From positions 1 to 13,171 of the forward strand of contig JACDAY010000233.1 in assembly GCA_013695195.1 (NCBI GenBank): DNA of 13,171 nt. Direction: 5' to 3'. Of this stretch, positions 7,037 to 13,006 are shown one piece after another. The notes beneath the pieces are model-generated. The model searched no databases, had not been told where the DNA came from, and was given only the letters and a program-made list of their open reading frames with translations. The stretch's first letter is position 1, and the number at the start of each line of letters is the position of its first letter. Source of the DNA: Blastocatellia bacterium (GTDB taxonomy: Bacteria; Acidobacteriota; Blastocatellia; Pyrinomonadales; Pyrinomonadaceae). A program made the position numbers and the translations under genes.

Positions 7037-7097
7037 TTACTGCATCAAATTGTTACAGTAAAATAATAAATCCGCTTTGATGTAAGCAGGATTACAT
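7037..7097. promoter_or_regulatory. Cluster of TTAC/GTAA dyads, possible activator or operator sites
   Basis: In the 371-bp divergent intergenic region, three related dyads occur: TTACTG-N13-CAGTAA (7037-7061), the nested TTACAGTAA (7053-7061), and ATGTAA-N6-TTACAT (7080-7097). They lie about 85-145 bp upstream of the candidate sigma-54 promoter, the distance at which enhancer-binding proteins usually bind. They also lie 160-220 bp upstream of the GGDEF gene. A 9-mer, ATTACTGCA, occurs at 7036-7044 and again at 6930-6938 near the predicted transcription start. The remaining parts of 6904-7260 show no gene and no riboswitch. Confidence 0.35.
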
Positions 7098-7126
7098 ATC
7101 GAAATCGTTTCTATGACATAATTGGA

Positions 7127-7150
7127 AATTGCACTTTTGCATGGGCAATT
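7127..7150. promoter_or_regulatory. Weak inverted repeat upstream of the diguanylate cyclase gene
   Basis: AATTGC (7127-7132) and GCAATT (7145-7150) form a dyad with a 12-base spacer, about 110-135 bp before the GGDEF gene start. It could bind a regulator, but six-base arms are weak evidence. Confidence 0.2.
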
Positions 7151-7217
7151 CTTGAAATTGAGTAACCATTGGATGTATTAGCAAGTGTATAAAGCCGGAG
7201 ATTTCCAGCTTGTTGAG

Positions 7218-7234
7218 CGCAGAAGCTGCGTTTT
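7218..7234 (+). terminator. Small GC hairpin with T-run in the leader of the diguanylate cyclase gene
   Basis: CGCAG-aag-CTGCG is followed by TTTT and ends 26 bases before the ATG at 7261. It resembles a minimal terminator or attenuator, but the 5-bp stem and short T-run are marginal. No upstream anti-terminator was found. Confidence 0.2.
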
Positions 7235-7260
7235 ACAGGGATTTTTGTATCTGAACGACA

Positions 7261-9393
7261 ATGCCGGGTACAGCAAAAAAACAAAAGTTTCTGGATAGCC
7301 TTGCCGATGAAAACGGCGTGGCTATTGTCGTCGTTGCTTCGGATTCACACGAAGTTTCCGTATCCAATAACAATTCGATGTGCCGCAATTTATATTCGTC
7401 TGCCGAATTTGCACCGAGCTGCGCGCAATTTTGCGGAAAAGCTTTTGAAAGGGCAGTAGAAGCCGGCAAAATGATCGAATATGAATGTTACGCAGGATTA
7501 ACCTGCAAGGCAGTACCGGTTACGGATCGCGGCACGCAGTTCGTCGCCATCGTGGGGCGCACCTTCCTCAAGGCAGAAAATTACCGGAAAGCGACCGAAA
7601 AAGCGGTCAGCGGCGAATGGAGCCGGTTTCGACCGTCGGAATTTTTCGAGAATATATTGATGACCGGTTCAAAGGCGTCACTCGAAAAGGCTTGCGCAGG
7701 ATTGAAAAAATTTACAAACCGCAAGCCGGACATTAATTTGAAGAAAGAGGCTCGTGAGTTAAAACCTGCATTACAGCCGGAATCACCGGTCGCGCAGTCA
7801 GATCCGGTTGTCCAGCCTAATCCGGAAGAGATCACACGGCTGATAGATAGATTTAAAAGCGAATCGGAGAAGCCTATTCCTCAGCCTCCGGCCGGACTAA
7901 TAGAACCAGCCGCCGCACAGGATGTTAGAGAACACCGTTCTCTAATCGGCTCTCTGATGAAATTGGACTACAAGGACGCCTGTGTTTCAATTCTCAATTA
8001 TTTGAGCAAACGCTACGCCCTGGAAACGCTTGTATGGCTCGAACGGCGCTCCGACCGGCTCGACGGACTGTTTGCCCTGGGCCGGTTGAGCGATAAAACC
8101 ATAAGGATCGGAATCGCTGCCGACAATGAAAGGCTGCTGGAAGCCGCGAAACGGGAATTACCGTATGAACTGTATGAACGCAGCGAAAGCGGCACGGGCG
8201 GGAAGACGCGGACACTCAATTTGTTTCCGGTGATCGTAGGCAGCGAGATTCTCGGAGCAATCGGCGTCGAAGCTGAACTTGAGAATACGGATCAGAAACG
8301 GGATATTTCCCGGCTTGCCCAAACTGTTGCCTCACAGCTTGAGATACTTCGGCTGCGAGACGAGGTTTCGCAGCGCGACTGGCTTTCGCAGGCGGTTAAA
8401 CGATTTAATGAAAGCCTGAAAAAGATCGACGCCGACGATTTTTGGCTGCATATCACGCAGATCTCGGCGGAACTTCTGGGCGCGGAGCGGGCTTCGATCT
8501 TGATACAAAGCGAGAAATCGAACAGCCTCCATGCAAAAGCCGCGATAGGATCAAGGATCAATTTGCTTGCAGAGGACAGTGTTGGCAGCCGCGTCGCGCA
8601 AATCGTACTTAATGGAGGCACTCCGGTCGTAGTATCCGATATCGGGAACGTCGCATTGGAGTCGGCGCCGCTTGAATGGAGCTACAAAACGAAATCGTTT
8701 ATCAGCTATCCTATTCTGATCGGCGAACGAAAGATCGGCGTGCTAAATTTTACAGACAGGGCCGGAGGCGATGCTTTCAATGAGCGCGACCTCGAATTAC
8801 TGCAAGCGATCGCGCCTCAAATTGCAGTCGCGATCGACCGGACGACACTGAAGGACAAAGCGGGCGAATACGAGCAGCTTTCGGTTACAGATCCCCTGAC
8901 GGGACTTTTAAATCGGCGGTACATCGAGGAGCGTCTTGGAGAGGAAATACTGCGTTCGGCCCGCCACCACTTCCCGATGAGCCTTATGATGCTGGATGTC
9001 GATAATTTCAAATCCTACAACGACAGCTTTGGACATCCGGCCGGCGACGCGGCGTTGGAAATTGTTGCCGATGTGTTGAAGGGAACTTTACGCGGAGACG
9101 ATGTTGCGGCGAGATACGGCGGCGAAGAGTTCGCCATTTTACTTCCGCAGACATCGTGTGAAGAAGCGGCTCCGATTGCGGAACGCATCCGGCAGCGTAT
9201 AGAGAGAACGCAATTTCCCAAACGCAGAGTAACGGTAAGTATCGGCATCGCAGAGTTCTCATCCCGTATCGAATCGCCGAAGGACCTCATTTCTGCCGCA
9301 GATGTTGCTTTGTACGAAGCGAAAAATCACGGCCGGAACAATGTGCGGATTTTTAACAGCTCAGACAATTCACTCAACGATAACATACATTAA
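7261..9393 (+). CDS. PocR-GAF-GAF-GGDEF diguanylate cyclase
   Basis: This 710-residue cytoplasmic sensor enzyme is predicted to make cyclic di-GMP from two GTP. Residues about 10-110 match a PocR-type ligand-binding domain with clustered cysteines (C41, C54, C58, C76, C82; CYAGLTCKAVPV, then FVAIVGR). A Pro/Gln-rich linker (about 155-228) leads to a diverged GAF-like region (230-365) and a clearer GAF domain (390-530, ending ELLQAIAPQIAVAID). The catalytic GGDEF domain (540-700) has DPLTGLLNRR at 544-553, LDVDNFKSYND, and the active-site loop GGEEF at 620-624. The inhibitory I-site RGDD (611-614) lies five residues before it, so product feedback is likely. There are no membrane segments. ATG 7261 has no clear ribosome site, so the exact start is moderately sure. 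It is followed by STAS and HD-GYP genes in the same direction. PocR-to-GGDEF fusion is unusual; the ligand is unknown. Confidence 0.92.
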   Translation: MPGTAKKQKFLDSLADENGVAIVVVASDSHEVSVSNNNSMCRNLYSSAEFAPSCAQFCGKAFERAVEAGKMIEYECYAGLTCKAVPVTDRGTQFVAIVGRTFLKAENYRKATEKAVSGEWSRFRPSEFFENILMTGSKASLEKACAGLKKFTNRKPDINLKKEARELKPALQPESPVAQSDPVVQPNPEEITRLIDRFKSESEKPIPQPPAGLIEPAAAQDVREHRSLIGSLMKLDYKDACVSILNYLSKRYALETLVWLERRSDRLDGLFALGRLSDKTIRIGIAADNERLLEAAKRELPYELYERSESGTGGKTRTLNLFPVIVGSEILGAIGVEAELENTDQKRDISRLAQTVASQLEILRLRDEVSQRDWLSQAVKRFNESLKKIDADDFWLHITQISAELLGAERASILIQSEKSNSLHAKAAIGSRINLLAEDSVGSRVAQIVLNGGTPVVVSDIGNVALESAPLEWSYKTKSFISYPILIGERKIGVLNFTDRAGGDAFNERDLELLQAIAPQIAVAIDRTTLKDKAGEYEQLSVTDPLTGLLNRRYIEERLGEEILRSARHHFPMSLMMLDVDNFKSYNDSFGHPAGDAALEIVADVLKGTLRGDDVAARYGGEEFAILLPQTSCEEAAPIAERIRQRIERTQFPKRRVTVSIGIAEFSSRIESPKDLISAADVALYEAKNHGRNNVRIFNSSDNSLNDNIH

Positions 9394-9422
9394 AATGGCG
9401 ATCTCAATAAGGCTGATTTTTA

Positions 9423-9451
9423 TTGTGTTATAAAGGTCTTTGTGATAAAAC
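9423..9451 (+). promoter_or_regulatory. Weak candidate sigma-70 promoter before the STAS gene
   Basis: TTGTGT (9423-9428) and TAAAAC (9446-9451) are separated by 17 bases and lie 58 bp before the STAS start. Both boxes deviate from consensus. The 116-bp gap 9394-9509 has no terminator hairpin, so read-through from the cyclase gene is equally possible. Confidence 0.2.
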
Positions 9452-9509
9452 ATTAACGGACTCGCACTTCTGTTAAATTTACGCAACAAAATAAGGACAA
9501 TCTAGCCAC

Positions 9510-9839
9510 GTGGATTTAGAGACACAAACTTCCCGCGTCCAGCGTATGGAAGACAAAACTGCCGTCGTTTTTGCCGACGACTACTTAAATAAATTAACGG
9601 GTGAAAAAATCGAGCGGGAATGCAGGCTTCGGCTAAATGAAGGCTGCACCGAACTGGTCGTAAATTTTTCTCGGACGGAGATCGTCAACAGCATAGGCGT
9701 TTCAATTTTGCTCGGTGTGATCGATTCGGCCTCGAACGCGGGAGCGAATGTCGTGTTTTCGGATGTAAATGAGAACACCGTAGAGCTTTTTGAAATGCTC
9801 GGCGTTAGCAAACACGCTCTAGTGAATAGTAAATCGTAA
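9510..9839 (+). CDS. STAS-domain protein (anti-sigma factor antagonist type)
   Basis: This 109-residue single STAS domain resembles SpoIIAA/RsbV proteins, which release a sigma factor or other partner by binding a serine kinase/anti-sigma factor. The core pattern is present: ELVVNFSRTEIVNSIGVSILLGVID (48-72) with S61 at the usual phospho-acceptor site, and NTVELFEMLGVSKH (89-102). No RsbW-type kinase or PP2C phosphatase is visible in the window, so its partner is elsewhere or non-standard. The start is GTG 9510 with AAGGA (9493-9497) 12 bases upstream; an in-frame ATG at 9546 would trim the poorly conserved N-terminus. The last codons (GTG AAT AGT AAA TCG TAA) lie inside a heptamer repeat array, so the C-terminus VNSKS is repeat-encoded and the original end may have been replaced. 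Its position between GGDEF and HD-GYP genes suggests a signalling role with them. Confidence 0.88.
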   Translation: MDLETQTSRVQRMEDKTAVVFADDYLNKLTGEKIERECRLRLNEGCTELVVNFSRTEIVNSIGVSILLGVIDSASNAGANVVFSDVNENTVELFEMLGVSKHALVNSKS

Positions 9840-9932
9840 ATAGTAAATCGTGAATAGTAAGTCGTGAATAGTAAATCTAAAACGTAAAATCGGATAGCGA
9901 TTAACGATTTACGACTAACGATTTACGATTTA
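9821..9932. repeat. Heptanucleotide repeat array with inverted halves
   Basis: Left half (9821-9876): eight 7-bp units in a row, AGTGAAT, AGTAAAT, CGTAAAT, AGTAAAT, CGTGAAT, AGTAAGT, CGTGAAT, AGTAAAT, alternating AGT-type and CGT-type units. After a degenerate centre (9877-9897) the right half (9898-9932) has five units of the complementary type: CGATTAA, CGATTTA, CGACTAA, CGATTTA, CGATTTA. The halves can pair; TAAATCGTAAAT (9830-9841) is perfectly complementary to 9921-9932, and pairing extends imperfectly to about 35 positions. The array resembles the short tandemly repeated heptamers known from Cyanobacteria. It contains the STAS stop codon and ends 6 bp before the HD-GYP start codon. Confidence 0.9.
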
Positions 9933-9938
9933 AAGCAC

Positions 9939-11201
9939 ATGTCCGAAAACGCAAATAAGCTCATACATACCTTCGGCGCTTTGGCCGAGCTAGGGCATGA
10001 AGTTACGAATAAAAGTAATTTTCAGGATACTATCCGCACGTCGCTGCATCTGCTGCTGGGCTCTCTGGCGATTATGCGAGGCGGAGTTGCCCGTTATTCA
10101 CGGTTCGAGCATGAGCTGAATATGCTCGCCGTTCGCGGCCTCGGCGATGAATTTCCGCTGAGCTTTTCACTTTGCGACGAGGACGAACGCCAGTTTTTGA
10201 CAAACGGCCTTTATCCGATAGAGATCTCAAAGGCCGGCGTACTGCCGTTCTTTCAGGTTCACGACCAGACTTTTGATCCCGCAAAGCTGCAGTTGCTTTT
10301 GCCGCTGGTGATCCGGGATGAAACGGTAGGCGTCGTTTTTCTCGGCGAAAAAGCAACCGGTGAGCCTTATACCGACTATGACAAGGAAATAATCTGCGCG
10401 ATGGGAAGGCATATAGGCGGGGCGATCGCGCAGCGCAATATGCTTTCCGAGCTGGAGCGCCGTTCCGATGAAAACCGAAAGCTCTATGAAAATCTAAGGA
10501 CGACGTACAGCGACACGGTTAAAGCCTTTGCAGCGGCGATCGACTGCAAGGATAAATATACCGAAGGGCATTCGGTGCGCGTCGGAAAATATTCAGAGAT
10601 AATTGGAGCCGAGCTTGGATGGGGCGAGGACGAAGTGGAAGGCGCGGCCGTGGCCGGTTATCTGCACGACGTTGGCAAGCTGACAGTTGAGCGCAAGATC
10701 ATCAACGCTCCCTACCGTATTAACGCAAAGGAGTCAGCAGAATTGAACAAACATCCGGCAGTCGGGTACGAAATTCTTCTTCCCATACATCATCCTTACA
10801 CCGACGTTCCGCTTGCAGCAAAATATCATCACGAACGCCTGGACGGCCGCGGCTATCCGGATGGTTTGTATGACCGCGAGATTCCTTATATTGCCAAAAT
10901 AGTAAACCTGGCGGATTCGTTTGACGCGATGACGACCGACCGTCCCTACAAACGGCGCCGCCCGGCAAATGAAGTTTTCGAAGACCTTCAGCGAAATTCC
11001 GGCAAGCAGTTCGCACCCGAGATCGTCGCGGCGCTCTTTCGAGGATTACTAAAAGAACTCAATGGAGAATCGGGCGAAAAACGCTTTCGTAAACTGCTCG
11101 GCCGGGAATACATGGAAACCGAAGGCTTGGCGCCGATGCTCAAGAATTCGCTAAACGGAATGACTCCAACCTCGCCTTTAACAATGATCAGTTTGGATTA
11201 G
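9939..11201 (+). CDS. GAF-HD-GYP cyclic di-GMP phosphodiesterase
   Basis: This 420-residue cytoplasmic protein has an N-terminal GAF-like sensor domain (about 15-170; LPLVIRDETVGVVFLGEKATG at 121-141), a short helical linker (170-195) and a C-terminal HD-GYP domain (195-370). HD-GYP enzymes hydrolyse c-di-GMP to pGpG or GMP at a di- or tri-metal centre. Ligands and signatures are intact: GHSVRVG with H211, YLHDVGK with H243-D244 and K247, NKHP with H272, HHERLDGRGYP at 297-307 with H297 and H298, and NLADSFDAM with D326. Activity is therefore expected. The last 50 residues have no recognised domain. The ATG at 9939 lies 6 bp after the repeat array with no Shine-Dalgarno; the array hairpin would sit over the initiation region. 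It is downstream of GGDEF and STAS genes in the same direction and probably acts in opposition to the cyclase. Confidence 0.94.
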   Translation: MSENANKLIHTFGALAELGHEVTNKSNFQDTIRTSLHLLLGSLAIMRGGVARYSRFEHELNMLAVRGLGDEFPLSFSLCDEDERQFLTNGLYPIEISKAGVLPFFQVHDQTFDPAKLQLLLPLVIRDETVGVVFLGEKATGEPYTDYDKEIICAMGRHIGGAIAQRNMLSELERRSDENRKLYENLRTTYSDTVKAFAAAIDCKDKYTEGHSVRVGKYSEIIGAELGWGEDEVEGAAVAGYLHDVGKLTVERKIINAPYRINAKESAELNKHPAVGYEILLPIHHPYTDVPLAAKYHHERLDGRGYPDGLYDREIPYIAKIVNLADSFDAMTTDRPYKRRRPANEVFEDLQRNSGKQFAPEIVAALFRGLLKELNGESGEKRFRKLLGREYMETEGLAPMLKNSLNGMTPTSPLTMISLD

Positions 11202-11306
11202 AGCGGGTTGGTTAAGCTTGTTTAGCAGCGATATTTCGACGCCTTGTGGCAGGTTTACCAAGATAAAGCGTTCCGCCGAAAATAGATGATCTTCACCGCT
11301 TTTCAT
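11178..11306 (-). CDS. Possible 42-residue small protein
   Basis: On the minus strand, ATG 11306-11304 is preceded by a perfect GGAGG (11312-11316) at a spacing of 5 bases. It opens a 42-codon frame (MKSGEDHLFSAERFILVNL...) ending at TAA 11180-11178. The frame overlaps the last 24 bases of the HD-GYP gene in antisense. No family is recognised and there is no signal peptide or membrane segment. Another minus-strand frame over the same DNA reads FGGTLYLGKPATRRRNIAAKQA in parts, which also looks protein-like, so a frameshifted remnant is possible. The rest of 11202-11397 is AT-rich with a TTGAC-GT-GTCAA palindrome at 11340-11351 and no clear terminator for either neighbour. Confidence 0.25.
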   Translation of the reverse strand: MKSGEDHLFSAERFILVNLPQGVEISLLNKLNQPALIQTDHC

Positions 11307-11339
11307 CTACGCCTCCAAATTTTTATTTGAAAATGATAG

Positions 11340-11351
11340 TTGACGTGTCAA
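11340..11351. promoter_or_regulatory. 12-bp palindrome TTGACGTGTCAA
   Basis: TTGAC-GT-GTCAA has perfect 5-bp arms and lies 24 bp upstream of the GGAGG of the possible small minus-strand ORF, in the gap between the HD-GYP gene and the LysR gene. TTGACG could also act as a -35 box. No matching -10 box was identified with confidence. Confidence 0.25.
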
Positions 11352-11397
11352 GTGGTTTGGAAAAATTTTAATTTACTCAAAAAATCATTAATAAAAA

Positions 11398-12291
11398 TTA
11401 TAGTTTGTCAGTATTTTCCAGCAATTGAACGAATTTTTTTGCGGCAAGAGAAAGATTTCGGTCGCTGCGGTAGATGACGCCGACGGGACGAACCCATTCT
11501 TTTTCAGCGAGTTTGATGACGGCCAGACGCCCGGAGCGTACTTCATCCTCAACCGACGGCAGCGGCAGTATGGCCAGCCCGAACCCCACCTGCACGGCAC
11601 GTTTGATCGTTTCGATATTGTCGAATTCTGCGACTTTTTTTACATCGACGCCGTGAGCCTTCAGAATCTTGTCAGTTGCCTTTCGCGTAGGCGTATCACG
11701 CTCAAACAGGACGAAATTGAGGCCGTTTAAGTCCTTTGTTTTGACCTGTGATCTCTTCGCAAAATTGTGATCGGGAGGACATACCAGCACCAGGCGATTC
11801 GCCGGCATCTGTTGTATTGTCAATCCGCGGCGCGGCTCGGGAAAGGCCAGAACGCCCAGTTCAACCGAGCCGTTGAGCACGTCCCTGACAACTTTTGTCG
11901 TCCGCGAATATTCAAGATCGATCCTGGCGGAAGGGAATTTGGTCATGAATTCGCCGACCTTTGGCGGAAGCTCGTGAAGGCCGACGCTGTAAACCGTAGC
12001 GACCTTAACGGTACCGCCGATCTTTCCGACAAGCCCGCGCAGGTTTTCGTTCATCTGTTCATAGCTCGCCAAAACATTCCGCGCTTCCCTGTAAAAAACC
12101 TCGCCTGCCGACGTCAATTTGACCTCACGCCGGCCGCGTACACGCTCGAGAAAGCGTCGCTTAAAGCGTTCCTCGAGCGCACGTATCTGCTGGCTGACGG
12201 CGGACTGTGTAATAAAATTTCGCTCAGCCGCCAGCGAGAAGCTTTGCAGATCGACCAAATCGCAAAAAACTTTTAAAGTCTCAATATGCAT
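11398..12291 (-). CDS. LysR-family transcriptional regulator
   Basis: This is a full-length (297-residue) LysR-type DNA-binding regulator. The N-terminal winged helix (1-60) has the canonical recognition region: FSLAAERNFITQSAVSQQIRALEERF at 18-43, then the wing and LTSAGEVFYREA at 59-70. A linker helix (70-90) joins the effector-binding domain (93-297), which has typical segments at VKVATVYSVG (95-104), ELGVLAFPEPRRGL and the strand FGLAILPLPSVEDEV. The ligand cannot be inferred. No Shine-Dalgarno precedes ATG 12291-12289; the frame begins at a sensible LysR N-terminus (MHIETLKVFCDLVDLQSFS). LysR genes usually control a divergent neighbour; here the divergent side holds only a truncated TPR gene, so the target may be lost or elsewhere. 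Confidence 0.95.
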   Translation of the reverse strand: MHIETLKVFCDLVDLQSFSLAAERNFITQSAVSQQIRALEERFKRRFLERVRGRREVKLTSAGEVFYREARNVLASYEQMNENLRGLVGKIGGTVKVATVYSVGLHELPPKVGEFMTKFPSARIDLEYSRTTKVVRDVLNGSVELGVLAFPEPRRGLTIQQMPANRLVLVCPPDHNFAKRSQVKTKDLNGLNFVLFERDTPTRKATDKILKAHGVDVKKVAEFDNIETIKRAVQVGFGLAILPLPSVEDEVRSGRLAVIKLAEKEWVRPVGVIYRSDRNLSLAAKKFVQLLENTDKL

Positions 12292-12301
12292 TTAAGAATT
12301 C

Positions 12302-12355
12302 ATTATAAGTATTTCTGAATAATCCACGCAAACGAATTCCTTTAGCTTATAAGCT
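12302..12355. promoter_or_regulatory. Dyad-symmetric sequence upstream of the LysR gene
   Basis: ATTAT-N12-ATAAT (12302-12323) lies 11 bp upstream of the LysR start, and a perfect 12-bp palindrome AGCTTATAAGCT occupies 12344-12355. LysR proteins bind AT-rich dyads of the T-N11-A kind near their own promoters, so autoregulation is plausible. GAATTC occurs at 12296-12301 and 12334-12339. The rest of the gap 12292-12454 is AT-rich with no gene seen. Confidence 0.35.
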
Positions 12356-12454
12356 CGAAATTAATCAGACCGAAGAAAGGCGAGTTATTAATTTTTGAAT
12401 CCACTACCCAACCTCCCTTTAATTTTGCCTGAAATTGGAAAGATGTTAAGCTGA

Positions 12455-12937
12455 CATCGTCGTTTCTCAATTCTATACTCCGCTCGGCGATACGATAAGG
12501 CGATTCAACAGTTACAGGCCATCCTTAATACAAATAATCCGAAAGACAGCTTCACCCACGCCTTTCTCGGTTATATTTATGCGTCAAAAGGAGAGTCTGC
12601 GGAGGCGATCAATCATTACCGGCAAAATATTGAGATAGACGGCGAGACTACAAGCATAGAATGCTTTCTGGGTTATGCTCTGGCAAAAGCGGGCCGGCGC
12701 GATGAAGCATTCGCCCTGCTGGGTAAATTGAAAACGTCGAAGGAATACGTCTCGCCCGCCGAGTTAGCCGTTTTCTATGCCGGCCTGGACGATAAGGAGG
12801 AGGCTAAGGCTTCGCTGGAGAAAGCCTTTGCTGCGCACGACCTACAACTGCAATACCTCAAAGTGGATCCGCATTATGATTCTCTGCGTCTCGATCCGCG
12901 CTTCCAGGAACTCCTGCGCCGCATCGGGATGCCTTGA
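12455..12937 (+). pseudogene. Truncated TPR-repeat protein, C-terminal fragment without a start
   Basis: An open frame from the TGA at 12452-12454 to TGA 12935-12937 encodes 160 residues with tetratricopeptide-like repeats: RRYDKAIQQLQAIL, AFLGYIYASKGESAEAINHY, ECFLGYALAKAGRRDEAFALL and FYAGLDDKEEAKASLEKAF. It ends in YLKVDPHYDSLRLDPRFQ plus ELLRRIGMP. This C-terminal pattern is typical of large Acidobacteriota-type proteins in which TPRs follow a kinase, a winged-helix DNA-binding or a TolB-like part. No in-frame ATG or GTG exists; the only candidate is TTG 12728, which would start inside a repeat. Similarity appears to begin near 12476, shortly after the upstream stop. The upstream part of the gene is therefore missing, and this is best read as a decayed remnant. 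Confidence 0.7.
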
Positions 12938-13006
12938 TGCTGACTTGCTGAGCGTGTCAGAACCCGTTTCGTGGACGGAATGGTTAGCGACCGGATTTCC
13001 TGACTT

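Noticed and set aside
6904..7260. c-di-GMP riboswitch upstream of the diguanylate cyclase gene
   Set aside because: No GEMM-like conserved core or paired helices were found; only small dyads and a 5-bp hairpin are present.
9821..9932. CRISPR array
   Set aside because: The units are 7-bp heptamers without spacers and with inverted halves, not 25-40 bp repeats with unique spacers, and no cas gene is present.
11767..12276. 169-codon plus-strand frame opposite the LysR gene
   Set aside because: It is antisense to an intact LysR gene whose domain pattern is clear; no domain is seen in the plus-strand frame.
12728..12937. Short stand-alone gene starting at TTG 12728
   Set aside because: The same frame continues upstream with TPR-like sequence for about 90 more codons, so the TTG is an internal codon of a truncated gene.
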